From CAWVSB01 sp046710535 (GTDB lineage Bacteria > Pseudomonadota > Gammaproteobacteria > Pseudomonadales > CAWVSB01), in contig JBKEHH010000001.1 of the NCBI GenBank assembly GCA_046710535.1, forward strand, positions 124,001 to 188,000: a DNA stretch of 64,000 nucleotides, in the 5' to 3' direction. The notes under the pieces were generated by a model, which saw only the letters and a program-made list of their open reading frames with translations, ran no database searches and had not been told where the DNA came from. Of the stretch, positions 17,794-27,075 are shown in pieces (the stretch's first letter is position 1; every line of letters starts with the position of its first letter). The translations under genes and the position numbers were made by a program.

Positions 17794-17967
17794 TGTGTTC
17801 TCCTAATGAACATATAATTGCATAATCGCGACTTATACAGGCTCTTGCTGTCACTGGATCAGTCGCTAGGTAATTTTTGCTACACCTTCTCTTTATTAAC
17901 AATTGGCATTTTGATTAATAGCCATTCAGGTATAGGCTATTAATTGAGTTTGATCATTTGATAGACT

Positions 17968-19128
17968 TTGGCGGTGACATTGACTGAGCTGATTTACAAG
18001 ATAGGAATTGCATTGCTGGTAGTGATTACCAGCGGCTGTGCGCAGTATTCTGCTGAGATCAGTGATATTCCTCGCTTAATGTTTGATGGCAAAGAAATAA
18101 CTGCTGACGAAGCTAAGCCTTTCACCATAACTGATGACCCGATAGCTCTTAGTGATGAGATGCGGCGCTTTGTCGACCGCTACATCGCGCCTATTAATGA
18201 CAAGTCGGCACGTATTACGGCGCTAAATAATGCCCTATTTAATCAAGCACTAATTGGTATTGAATACGATCATGGTGCTACCACTACTGCTATTGGCGCC
18301 TACAATTCTGGGCGCGCAAATTGTGTTGGTTTTGCCAATGTGTTTGTGGCGATGGGGCGTTATGCTGGACTGGATACAAGATATCAGCAGGTAAGGATAA
18401 AGCCTAATTGGGAGCGCGGTGATGGCTTGCTTTATGTGCCGCTGCATATCAATGTAATTACTAAAGCTAAAATGGGATCTAGCTTTGTTGCTGACATAGA
18501 TAAGCAGCGTTATGTGCGTGCAAGTAGTAAAATAATCATCAAAGACAGTGAGGCACATGCGCAGTATTTTAATAACTTAGCAATGGATGCTTTAGCGCTG
18601 GATGACTTTACAACGTCTTACTCCTATATGGTAAAGGGCATTGAGCTGGCTCCAAACTTGGAGTTTTTGTGGAGTAATTTGGGTTATTTATTCCGTCGCA
18701 ACAATCAATTTGAGGCTGCCGAGAGTAGCTATTTGACCGCCCTTGCATTGGATAGCAGTTCACGCAATGCGATGAAAAATTTGGCCGTACTGTATCAAAG
18801 CCATGATCGAGATATCGAAGCCGAACCATTGCTTGGTAAGGTTGAAAAACTGAATAAAAATAATCCTTATGGCTATGCCAATAAGGCCTTTGAATTTGCG
18901 GTAAAAGCAGATTGGGATAATGCAATGAAAAACATTAACAAAGCGCTGAAGCTAAGGCCTGAAGAGATAGAATTTCATTTGGCGAAAATGAAATATCTCT
19001 TTGAGGCAGGGGAGATAAGTAAAGCTTTGGTCGCTAGACGTGTGGCAGACAACGTTGCCGCTAATAGGCGGCAAGTTGCCAGTATCAAGGGAGTGATCAA
19101 TCAATACGCTGAATTGCTTGAACCTTAG
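17968..19128 (+). CDS. Lipoprotein with transglutaminase-like domain and TPR repeats
   Basis: A protein of about 386 residues. The start is unclear: TTG 17968, GTG 17974 and TTG 17980 are in frame and none has a good ribosome site. All give a signal ending in lipobox ITSGC, so the protein is a lipoprotein. Residues about 60-190 form a transglutaminase/cysteine-peptidase-like domain: Cys in GRANCVGFANVFVAMGRYAG, His in YVPLHINVI, Asp in ADIDKQRY. Residues about 200-370 are TPR-like repeats (YFNNLAMDALALDDFTTSY, LWSNLGYLFRRNNQFEAAES, AMKNLAVLYQSHDRDIEAEP, GYANKAFEFAVKADWDNAMK). The likely site is the periplasmic face; substrate unknown. It converges on ygiQ with seven bases between. Confidence 0.8.
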   Translation: MAVTLTELIYKIGIALLVVITSGCAQYSAEISDIPRLMFDGKEITADEAKPFTITDDPIALSDEMRRFVDRYIAPINDKSARITALNNALFNQALIGIEYDHGATTTAIGAYNSGRANCVGFANVFVAMGRYAGLDTRYQQVRIKPNWERGDGLLYVPLHINVITKAKMGSSFVADIDKQRYVRASSKIIIKDSEAHAQYFNNLAMDALALDDFTTSYSYMVKGIELAPNLEFLWSNLGYLFRRNNQFEAAESSYLTALALDSSSRNAMKNLAVLYQSHDRDIEAEPLLGKVEKLNKNNPYGYANKAFEFAVKADWDNAMKNINKALKLRPEEIEFHLAKMKYLFEAGEISKALVARRVADNVAANRRQVASIKGVINQYAELLEP

Positions 19129-19135
19129 CTATTCA

Positions 19136-21319
19136 CTAGTACGACTTTTTAAACGACTTTCTTAGTTTATTTTTACTCTGTGGTTTGCCCGCCCCATCAT
19201 CTCGTGGTGGCAAACCCGTATGTTGAGTGAGTATTCTTTTGCCATCAGGCGTCGCTTTGTTGCGATTTGCCCAGCTTCTTGGTTGTACTCTGGGTATTAA
19301 ATGCTTAGGACTATTCCCGATTAGGTCTTGGCGTCCCATTTGTCTTAAAGCATCACGTAGCAGCGGCCAGTTGTCTGGGTCGTGATAACGTAAAAATGCT
19401 TTATGCAGGCGCCGCGCCTTAATACCTTTGGCGGTTCTCACAACGACATCTCGTTTGCGTGACACGCGCTGCAACGGGCTGCGTTCGCCGTGGTACATAG
19501 CGGTTGCCATAGCCATTGGCGATGGATAAAAGGTTTGCACTTGGTCAGCTTTAAAACCGTTTTCTTTAAGCCATAGCGCCAGGTTCATCATGTCTTCGTT
19601 TGATGTACCGGGATGAGCCGCAATAAAGTAGGGGATTAGGTACTGCTTTTTACCAGCTTCTTTAGAATACTTCTCAAACAGCATTTTAAATTTTTCATAG
19701 CTGCCAATGCCTGGCTTCATCATATGATCGAGCGGGCCGTTTTCGGTATGCTCTGGCGCAATTTTTAAGTAACCGCCCACATGATGAGTTACCAGCTCTT
19801 TTACATAAGCAGGAGTTTGTATTGCTAAGTCGTAGCGCAGCCCTGATGCAATCAGTACCTTTTTAATGCCTGGTAATTCACGAGTTCGACGATACAAGTT
19901 TACTAGCGGCGTTTGATCAGTCTTTAGGTTTTTACAAATGCCTGGATGAACACAACTCAGTAGACGACAATTTTTTTCAATTTCAGGATCTTTACAATGC
20001 AGGCGCCACATATTGGCAGTAGGGCCTCCTAGGTCGGATATAACCCCGGTAAAGCCTTCGGTTTTATCACGAATAGCTTCTACTTCTTTGACAATCGATT
20101 CTTCAGAACGGCTTTGTATTATGCGCCCTTCATGTTCGGTAATTGAACAGAAAGTACAGCCACCAAAGCAACCGCGCATAATGTTCACCGAGAATCGGAT
20201 CATGTCCCAAGCAGGGATTTTTGCATCCCCATAGCTTGGGTGTGGCGCGCGGGCATAGGGGAGTTCAAATATTCCGTCTAACTCTTCCGTAGACATAGGA
20301 ACCGGCGGCGGGTTTAACCATAAATCTCGACTGCTATGACGCTGTACTAAAGGTTTTGCATTGCCTGGGTTAGTTTCTAAATGCATTACACGAGAAGCAT
20401 GAGCATAGAGAACCGGATCGTTTTTCACCTGCTCGTAGCTGGGTAGGCGAATATAACTTTTAATATTTCCTTCTGGTGCAGGAAAATTAAGTACTTGAAC
20501 AACAGATTCATTAGCTGCGTCGGATTTTGCATCCCCGTCACCACAGGGCTTGTCATCCATATCTATATATTCATAAGGGTTGGGGATAGATTCAACTCTA
20601 CCTGGGCGATCAACTTCCGTTGAATCTACTTCAATTGCGCCTTTAGGCATTTCTTTGCGAATAAAAGCGGTGCCTTTTAAATCAGTGATGGTGTCTATTG
20701 TTTCGCCATTGGCCAAACGATGAGTTAAGTCGACAATAGCTCGCTCTGCATTGCCATAAAGGAGCAAGTCAGCTTTGGCGTCAAAGATAACGCTGCGGCG
20801 TACTTTGTTGCTCCAATAATCGTAATGGGCAATCCGACGTAAGCTTGCCTCGATACTGCCAATAACGACTGGTACATTCTTAAAAGCCTCACGGCAGCGC
20901 TGTGAGTAGACAATAACTGAACGATCTGGTCGTTTTCCGCCAATGTTATGCGGAGTGTAGGCATCATCTTTACGAATTTTGTGATCAGCGGTGTAGCGAT
21001 TGATCATTGAGTCCATATTGCCAGCGGCCACCCCAAAGTAGAGGTTTGGCTTACCCAGACGTTGAAAGTCGGTTTTTGAGGTCCAGTCGGGCTGAGCGAT
21101 AATGCCCACTCTAAAGCCTTGTGCCTCTAGTACTCGGCCGATTACAGCCATGCCAAAGCTTGGGTGATCTACGTAAGCATCACCGGTGACAATAATGACA
21201 TCACAGCTATCCCAGCCTAAGGCGTCCATTTCCTCACGTGTTGTGGGCAGGAATGGGGCAGGCCCAAAGCATTCTGCCCAGTATTTGCGGTGTGAGAAAA
21301 GGGGGGTTGCTGTTTGCAT
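19136..21319 (-). CDS. ygiQ: YgiQ-family radical SAM protein
   Basis: A 727-residue UPF0313/YgiQ protein. N-terminal YgiQ domain opens FLPTTREEMDALGWDSCDVI and contains RPDRSVIVYSQRCREAFKNVP and GSIEASLRRIAHYDYWSN. The radical SAM core (about residues 365-600) has the CxxxCxxC cluster motif in GCFGGCTFCSITEHEGR, then KYLKIAPEHTENGPLDHMMKPG. The C-terminal DUF3362 region has DQVQTFYPSPMAMATAMYHGE, then a basic tail GKPQSKNKLRKSFKK. The reaction is not known to me. Divergent from phoB. Confidence 0.93.
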   Translation of the reverse strand: MQTATPLFSHRKYWAECFGPAPFLPTTREEMDALGWDSCDVIIVTGDAYVDHPSFGMAVIGRVLEAQGFRVGIIAQPDWTSKTDFQRLGKPNLYFGVAAGNMDSMINRYTADHKIRKDDAYTPHNIGGKRPDRSVIVYSQRCREAFKNVPVVIGSIEASLRRIAHYDYWSNKVRRSVIFDAKADLLLYGNAERAIVDLTHRLANGETIDTITDLKGTAFIRKEMPKGAIEVDSTEVDRPGRVESIPNPYEYIDMDDKPCGDGDAKSDAANESVVQVLNFPAPEGNIKSYIRLPSYEQVKNDPVLYAHASRVMHLETNPGNAKPLVQRHSSRDLWLNPPPVPMSTEELDGIFELPYARAPHPSYGDAKIPAWDMIRFSVNIMRGCFGGCTFCSITEHEGRIIQSRSEESIVKEVEAIRDKTEGFTGVISDLGGPTANMWRLHCKDPEIEKNCRLLSCVHPGICKNLKTDQTPLVNLYRRTRELPGIKKVLIASGLRYDLAIQTPAYVKELVTHHVGGYLKIAPEHTENGPLDHMMKPGIGSYEKFKMLFEKYSKEAGKKQYLIPYFIAAHPGTSNEDMMNLALWLKENGFKADQVQTFYPSPMAMATAMYHGERSPLQRVSRKRDVVVRTAKGIKARRLHKAFLRYHDPDNWPLLRDALRQMGRQDLIGNSPKHLIPRVQPRSWANRNKATPDGKRILTQHTGLPPRDDGAGKPQSKNKLRKSFKKSY

Positions 21320-21404
21320 GAGATACGACCGAATTTAAGATAACGTCATTGTACCTGAGCTTTAGTTGAATAAATAATTAGGATTTGTAGGGGTATTATT
21401 GGCG

Positions 21405-21437
21405 CTGTCATCAAAGTGTCATAAAAAACTGTATCAT
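21405..21437 (+). promoter_or_regulatory. PHO box and promoter of phoB
   Basis: CTGTCAT (21405-21411), CAAA, GTGTCAT (21416-21422): two PhoB half-sites with the canonical 4-base spacer. A weaker third half-site ACTGTAT (21428-21434) follows. TATCAT (21432-21437) about ten bases after the box is a suitable -10. The site implies PhoB autoregulation under phosphate limitation. Confidence 0.85.
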
Positions 21438-21471
21438 CTATAGGTGATGGTAAATAAAAGAAGGAAGACCC

Positions 21472-22173
21472 GTGTCTAAAGCAAAAATATTAATTGTCGA
21501 TGATGAAGATCATATCCGCGATATGTTGCGAATGTCGCTGGAGTTACATGGCTTCAATTGTATCGAAGCTGGAAGCGCGATTGTAGCCCATGGATTAATT
21601 CTGGATGAGCAGCCTGATTTGGTGTTATTGGATTGGATGATGCCTGAAGTAACCGGTGTCGAACTGATTAAACGGCTGAAAAAGGATACTGCGACCAAAG
21701 AGGTGCCGATCATTATGTTGACGGCGCGTGCTGATGAAGACCGTAAAATATATGGTTTGGAGTCTGGTGCGGATGACTATGTGACTAAGCCATTTTCTAA
21801 TAGAGAGTTAATTGCCCGCATCGAGGCATTGTTGAGAAGAAGTGGCCAAGGTGATGAAGAAAAAGTTTTGCAGTTTGGCGATTTACAGCTAAACCCTTCT
21901 AGTCACCGTGTATCTATAGCGGGCAACACGATTGATGTTGGGCCTACCGAATATAAATTATTGCTATTTTTTATGACTCATCCTGATCGGGTATATTCGC
22001 GTGCACAGGTATTAGATCAAGTATGGGGTGGCAATGTCTATGTTGAAGAGCGTACAGTCGACGTGCATATTCGCCGGCTAAGAAAAGTATTAGAGCAACA
22101 TAGCGATTTAAGTAGTTATGTGCAGACTGTGCGTGGCGCCGGCTATCGTTTCACACCCCCAAATGGTAGTTAA
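21472..22173 (+). CDS. phoB: Phosphate regulon response regulator PhoB
   Basis: A 233-residue OmpR-class regulator. Receiver domain with acidic pocket DDEDH (about residues 9-13), phospho-acceptor Asp in LVLLDWMMPE, Thr in IIMLTARADE and Lys in DDYVTKPFSNREL. The C-terminal winged helix (about 130-230) has PTEYKLLLFFMTHPDRVYSR, VEERTVDVHIRRLRKVL and the VRGAGYRF end. The start is GTG 21472 after AAGGAAG. A PHO box lies just upstream and phoR follows after two bases, so this is PhoB rather than another OmpR-type protein. Confidence 0.95.
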   Translation: MSKAKILIVDDEDHIRDMLRMSLELHGFNCIEAGSAIVAHGLILDEQPDLVLLDWMMPEVTGVELIKRLKKDTATKEVPIIMLTARADEDRKIYGLESGADDYVTKPFSNRELIARIEALLRRSGQGDEEKVLQFGDLQLNPSSHRVSIAGNTIDVGPTEYKLLLFFMTHPDRVYSRAQVLDQVWGGNVYVEERTVDVHIRRLRKVLEQHSDLSSYVQTVRGAGYRFTPPNGS

Positions 22174-22175
22174 TC

Positions 22176-23474
22176 GTGGCTAAAAAGGTTTTTGCGATCG
22201 AGCTGTTACGGCTAGAGTTTATTCTAGTTTTGGCCCTTATTATTGGCCTATTAATAGATGAGTTAGGATTGTCTTTTGTGATCGGCTGCGCAGTATATGC
22301 CGCTTATCATTTATGGCAACTGTATAAATTAAGTCGCTGGTTAGTGAGTAATAAAACGTCAGATGCGCCCCACAGTAGTGGTTTATGGGAGCAGGTACTC
22401 GAAGGTATCTACAAGTTAAGGGAGGAGTTGACCGAAGAAGAGGAAAATGTAAAAGCTGCTGCTGATAATATGTATCAGGCATTGAGCGCATTAACTGACG
22501 CTGTGGTGATGATAGATGCCAATGACGATATTGAATGGTCTAACTCGGCGGCAATAGTATTGCTGGGCTTGCGTTTCCCTGACGTGCAGGGCGAGTCGTT
22601 GTTTAACTTTTTGGACGGGCCAAAGTTTGCCAAATTTGTTGGCTCAGGCAACTATACTGATGGCATTGAAATGTCCGGCCCGCAGAATAGTTATTTAACC
22701 TTAAAAATAGAGCTTACCCAATTTGGTGAAGGCCATCGTTTGTTGTTTGCCAGAAACCTAACTAAGATCAAACGGTTAGAGCGTATGCGCGAAGATTTTG
22801 TCGCCAATGTTTCCCACGAATTACGCACCCCGCTAACCGTTATCAATGGCTATTTGGAAACGTTAAATTCATTGGAGATTAGCGATAACGCAAATGTAAA
22901 TAAAGCACTGTCTCAGATGCAAACACAAAGCACACGAATGAGTGTGCTAGTGGAAGACTTGATGTTATTAGCACAATTAGATTCCGTTTCTAGTAAGACC
23001 GACACCCAGGTAATAGATATATCATCTTTAGTTGAACACGCAATTGCGGACATGAATGTCAGTTTAGCGGCAGATAAAACGATTACAGCTAAGCTCGATA
23101 AAAACGTATTTGCCTTGGGCCAGGAAAAAGAAATTAATAGTGTGGTAACTAATTTGATCAGCAATGCCTGTAAATATACTCCGGCCGGTGGTGAAGTAGA
23201 AATTAGCTGGCAGTTAAGCGATGTTGGAGCTGAATTTAGCGTTACTGATACGGGTATAGGGATTGCCCCCAAGCATATTTCACGGCTTACCGAGCGTTTT
23301 TATCGTGTTGATAAAAGTCGCTCCATCGCTACTGGCGGCACGGGGCTTGGTCTCGCTATTGTTAAGCATGTATTGATCAGGCATGACAGTCACTTAAATA
23401 TTAAAAGTAGCTTAGGTGAAAGTAGTACATTTAGTTTTAGTTTGTCGAAGAAAAATATTCACGTTACCTCATAA
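22176..23474 (+). CDS. phoR: Phosphate regulon sensor histidine kinase PhoR
   Basis: A 432-residue inner-membrane kinase partner of PhoB. Two N-terminal membrane helices (about residues 8-45), a short charged linker LREELTEEEENVKAAADNM, a PAS domain (about 95-190: LTDAVVMIDANDDIEWSN), the H-box FVANVSHELRTPLTVINGYLE with the phospho-His, N-box VTNLISNACKYTP, and G-boxes DTGIGIAPKH and GGTGLGLAIVKH. The start GTG 22176 lies two bases after the phoB stop, so the genes are co-transcribed. As usual for PhoR there is no large periplasmic domain. Signal input through Pst/PhoU is expected from the family; those genes are not in this window. Confidence 0.94.
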   Translation: MAKKVFAIELLRLEFILVLALIIGLLIDELGLSFVIGCAVYAAYHLWQLYKLSRWLVSNKTSDAPHSSGLWEQVLEGIYKLREELTEEEENVKAAADNMYQALSALTDAVVMIDANDDIEWSNSAAIVLLGLRFPDVQGESLFNFLDGPKFAKFVGSGNYTDGIEMSGPQNSYLTLKIELTQFGEGHRLLFARNLTKIKRLERMREDFVANVSHELRTPLTVINGYLETLNSLEISDNANVNKALSQMQTQSTRMSVLVEDLMLLAQLDSVSSKTDTQVIDISSLVEHAIADMNVSLAADKTITAKLDKNVFALGQEKEINSVVTNLISNACKYTPAGGEVEISWQLSDVGAEFSVTDTGIGIAPKHISRLTERFYRVDKSRSIATGGTGLGLAIVKHVLIRHDSHLNIKSSLGESSTFSFSLSKKNIHVTS

Positions 23475-23535
23475 CTATTGCACTTAACTGGCGTGTCGTT
23501 AGTATTGCGGCTAAATTTGCTCAGTTAATTGTTCT

Positions 23536-24588
23536 ATGGATCTAACCTACTCATTTGCTATTGGATTCGCGCTATCTCAGGTGGCGCTTGCCTTAGCGTT
23601 ACTGACTCGCTCTGGTTTTAATACTATTCAGCAACGCTTATTTGGCTTTCTGCTATTGGCAGTATTTGGTTATTTCACCGTACGAGAACTATCAGTTACC
23701 CCACTCGGATTTGTAGCGTCGGCATTTAAGACTGCTGTTCCAGGTGCCTTTTGGCTATTTAATGCCAGTTTGTTTGATGATCATTTTCGCTTAAAACCAT
23801 GGAAAATTGGATTAGTGGGGGTGACAGTTATGTTGCCTGCAATAGCGACTCTTATCGACGAGTCGAGTACGTCTTTGCTTGGATTAATTCTGATTGAACT
23901 CCCGCAATTACTTGAGTTTGTTCTGCTTAGCCTAGCGTTGTTAGCTATTGCTAGATACTGGCGGATTGATCTTGTTCAGAGTAGGCGCCAGTTACGGTTG
24001 TGGTTGAGTGGTTTTAACGGCGTATATATATTTATTATTGTATTGTTTGAGCAATTGATTTTCCCGAATGAGCGGTGGGTTTCTGATTATCAGTATATTA
24101 CCTCGGCAATTGCGTTGTTGATTACCAATTTACTTTTGCTCAGAGTTAATGATGACTTGTTAAATCCGCTGATGCCCGTGCTAAGCGAGATTTTAGCTAA
24201 TAAGCCAGCAGTTGTAGAAGCGAAGACTGAATTAGCGGAGCCTTCGGCAGAGTTTATAGAGCAGCTTCGTGCGGTAATGGAAGATAGACGCCTCTATACT
24301 GAAATGGGCTTAACTATAGGCCAATTGGCAAAAGAGTTAGACATTCAAGAGTATAAGTTACGGCAGATGATCAATAGCCAGCTTGGGTATCGTAATTTCA
24401 GTGACTTTCTAAATAGCTATCGCATTAAAGAAACCGCTGATCGCCTGCGTGATGAAACAAATAAGCATCTACCTATTTTGACCATAGCTTTGGATGTCGG
24501 TTTTCGATCGCTTAGTTCATTTAATAAGGCATTCAAAGCTACCTTTGGGCAAACTCCAACAGAGTATCGAAGACTTAATAGCGATTAG
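23536..24588 (+). CDS. AraC-family regulator with membrane-embedded N-terminal half
   Basis: A 350-residue protein. The N-terminal part (about residues 1-210) is hydrophobic with roughly six or seven predicted membrane segments (FAIGFALSQVALALALL, LFGFLLLAVFGYF and so on). The C-terminal part is an AraC double helix-turn-helix (about 250-347): MGLTIGQLAKELDIQEYKLRQ, then LTIALDVGFRSLSSFNKAFKA and the typical FGQTPTEYRR end. It presumably senses a signal at the membrane and regulates nearby genes. The TonB-dependent receptor gene 213 bases downstream on the same strand is the obvious target, but that is inference from position. Confidence 0.87.
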   Translation: MDLTYSFAIGFALSQVALALALLTRSGFNTIQQRLFGFLLLAVFGYFTVRELSVTPLGFVASAFKTAVPGAFWLFNASLFDDHFRLKPWKIGLVGVTVMLPAIATLIDESSTSLLGLILIELPQLLEFVLLSLALLAIARYWRIDLVQSRRQLRLWLSGFNGVYIFIIVLFEQLIFPNERWVSDYQYITSAIALLITNLLLLRVNDDLLNPLMPVLSEILANKPAVVEAKTELAEPSAEFIEQLRAVMEDRRLYTEMGLTIGQLAKELDIQEYKLRQMINSQLGYRNFSDFLNSYRIKETADRLRDETNKHLPILTIALDVGFRSLSSFNKAFKATFGQTPTEYRRLNSD

Positions 24589-24801
24589 GTAAACGGTAAT
24601 AACTGATTAAAACCTCTCGAAATATTCTAATATTGTGCCTCACATCAACAAGATTTCACGATTTGATCACTGAATCTGTGTATGTTGTATGTTCGTATAA
24701 AGAATGACAAAATAAAAACTGTACTATGGTATTGTTTTTTGGCAGACTGAGCTTTTAGTTAAATAATAAGATCGTTAAATTCCATCCTAAGGGGATAAGC
24801 A

Positions 24802-27006
24802 ATGACTAGTAACTCAACTAAATTTATATCGATGAAGAAATTTGGCCGCAATACCATGGCCACAGCTGTCAGTTTGGCAGTGCTGAGCCCAGCGGCGGTG
24901 ATGGCCCAAGGCCTAATGCTTGAAGAGGTTCTAGTAACAGCGCAGAAACGTGAAGAACGCGCTATGGACGTACCTATCGCGATTGGTACGTTTACACCGC
25001 AAAACCTGGCAGATACTGGAGCGTTAAGTATTCAAGATATTGACGCGTTTATTCCCGGTTTTGACTCTGGCAGTACATCTTTTACACAAAATAGTGTGTC
25101 AATACGAGGTTTATCCACATCAAATATCAGTACCGGCGGCGATCCGTCAGTCGCAACGTTTTATGATGACGCCTATGTGCCTAGTGCTGCAGCAACCGTA
25201 CAATTCTCAGATGTAGCGAGTATCGAAGTATTAAAAGGTCCTCAAGGAACGCTATTTGGGCGTAATGCGTCAGCTGGTGTAGTTAATATTCAGCCAAACA
25301 AGCCATCAGCAGATGCAGATGGTTTTGTTAGCACCAGAATAGGTAACTATGGTTTGCAGCGTTTTGAAGGAATGATTAACGTTCCGATTACAGATAACGT
25401 GTTTTTACGTGCCAATTTGTTAAACAACGAGCGCGATGGTTATCAAGAAAACACAATAGTCGGTGGCCGTGATCCCGAGGAGCAAAGCGTTACTGCAGGC
25501 CGGTTATCGGTATTGTGGGAAGCGAGTGAAGACACTACCGCGCAGTTCTCATTCGACTTTGACGATATAGACAATGGTGCGCAGCAAGCTATTGGGGTAG
25601 TTGAAAATAGTGCTTATACCGGTAAAGACCCATTTGACCAGAAAGTGCAACATGATGCCCAAGCAGAGGGAGAGACACGTCAAAATTATTCTTACAACGC
25701 TAAGTTGTTTCACGACATAAGCGATGTGCTAACAATGAAAGTTGTTGCCAACTATCGTGAGTGGGAAACCTACAATTTGCAAGATGAAGACGGTACCGGA
25801 TTAGTTGCAACAAACTTAACAACTAATAATATTGAAGATTCAGATATATTTTACAGTGAGCTGCAGCTTAACTATACCGGTGAAGATATAACTGCAGTTT
25901 TTGGTGCTAACTACAGCTCCGAGGATGTGTTTCAAAACACTTTAGTTTCAACGATTTCTTTAGGTGACACACTTACCGAGCGAGTTGAAAACACTGGTGA
26001 TTTTACTAACTATGGTGCTTATGGCGATGTGACCTATGATTTGGGCGATCGCTGGACATTTTCAGCAGGTCTTCGTTATTCTCATGATGATAAAGATTTT
26101 ACTTGGCTAATTCCTGACACTACTAACCCTATATTGGGTAGTAATATTATTTTTACGCCGGTAACAGACCCTAAAGAAGAGGCTTCTGATAGCTGGAGCA
26201 AGGTAACTGGTAGAGCTTTGGCTAAATACCAAATTAGTGAAAATGCGATGACTTATTTGAGTTATTCGACCGGTTATAAGTCGGGAGGGTTTGATTCGTT
26301 GGAGGTTGCCACAGCTACTGATCCTTTGGAGCCTGAAGAAACAACTAGCTATGAATTAGGTATCAAAGGTGACTTTTTTGATAACAGTCTGCGTACCCAA
26401 TTTAGTTTGTTTAGACTGGATGTAGAGGATAAAGCTGTAAGTAAAAGTTCTTTGCAGCCGGGAGCACAGAGTGCTATCCCTACTTTGATTAGTGGAGACG
26501 CGACTATTGATGGGGTTGAAATTACTGTTGACTGGTTGGTAGCCGACGAATTGAAGTTAGGTCTGGTCACTACATTTAGAGAAAATGAAGAAACGCTAGA
26601 GTCTTTCTATGATGCAACTGGAATAACTATTCCTTCTGAAACTGTTGATAGTAATACCAATACTGAATATACAGTGACTTTAGATTGGGCGCCCGAGGTA
26701 GAATTTGGTGGTATTTTGCTACATGTCGACTATCAGTTTAAGGAAGACACCTCAACTAATGCAGTTGATTTCAACCCTTTGTTTTTGTCCATACCAGGAA
26801 TCGGTGAAGACTTAGAAACGTTAAATGCTCGATTAGCCTGGACCAACAATCAAGACAATTTAACGATTTCTGTATGGGGACAAAATATATTAGATAATGA
26901 GAAGGTTAAGGGAACGGGTACTCTTTCCTTAGCATTCTTTGGTACAGCTTTTGCTAGTGTTGAGCCACCGCGTACTTATGGGGTAGACGTTAGATATACA
27001 TTCTAG
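24802..27006 (+). CDS. TonB-dependent outer-membrane receptor
   Basis: A 734-residue outer-membrane barrel with plug. AAGGGG lies seven to eight bases before ATG 24802. Signal peptide to about residue 36 (SPAAVMA-QG). TonB-box-like EEVLVTAQKREER follows, then plug text AIGTFTPQNLADTGALSIQD, VSIRGLSTSN, and the conserved VEVLKGPQGTLFGRNASAGVVNI pattern (IEVLKGPQGTLFGRNA here). The barrel has YLSYSTGYKSGGFDS and the C-terminal aromatic end VDVRYTF. The ligand cannot be read from sequence; the subgroup (iron-complex-like receptors common in marine Cellvibrionales and sphingomonads) handles siderophores but also many organic substrates. A membrane AraC regulator upstream and a TonB-domain protein downstream suggest a functional neighbourhood. 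Confidence 0.92.
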   Translation: MTSNSTKFISMKKFGRNTMATAVSLAVLSPAAVMAQGLMLEEVLVTAQKREERAMDVPIAIGTFTPQNLADTGALSIQDIDAFIPGFDSGSTSFTQNSVSIRGLSTSNISTGGDPSVATFYDDAYVPSAAATVQFSDVASIEVLKGPQGTLFGRNASAGVVNIQPNKPSADADGFVSTRIGNYGLQRFEGMINVPITDNVFLRANLLNNERDGYQENTIVGGRDPEEQSVTAGRLSVLWEASEDTTAQFSFDFDDIDNGAQQAIGVVENSAYTGKDPFDQKVQHDAQAEGETRQNYSYNAKLFHDISDVLTMKVVANYREWETYNLQDEDGTGLVATNLTTNNIEDSDIFYSELQLNYTGEDITAVFGANYSSEDVFQNTLVSTISLGDTLTERVENTGDFTNYGAYGDVTYDLGDRWTFSAGLRYSHDDKDFTWLIPDTTNPILGSNIIFTPVTDPKEEASDSWSKVTGRALAKYQISENAMTYLSYSTGYKSGGFDSLEVATATDPLEPEETTSYELGIKGDFFDNSLRTQFSLFRLDVEDKAVSKSSLQPGAQSAIPTLISGDATIDGVEITVDWLVADELKLGLVTTFRENEETLESFYDATGITIPSETVDSNTNTEYTVTLDWAPEVEFGGILLHVDYQFKEDTSTNAVDFNPLFLSIPGIGEDLETLNARLAWTNNQDNLTISVWGQNILDNEKVKGTGTLSLAFFGTAFASVEPPRTYGVDVRYTF

Positions 27007-27017
27007 ATCTTAGTGCA

Positions 27018-27052
27018 ATAAAAAAGCCCAGCAAGTGCCGGGCTTTTTTATT
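27018..27052. terminator. Bidirectional terminator between the TonB receptor and DUF2288 genes
   Basis: A6 - AGCCCaGC AAGT GCcGGGCT - T6: one A/C mismatch in the stem. It serves the receptor gene on plus and the DUF2288 gene on minus. Confidence 0.85.
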
Positions 27053-27075
27053 GCTTGTAAAGTTAGTTTGTTAGG

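Noticed and set aside
24589..24801. Fur-type iron box upstream of the TonB receptor
   Set aside because: The A/T-rich stretches do not give a convincing 19-base Fur pattern.
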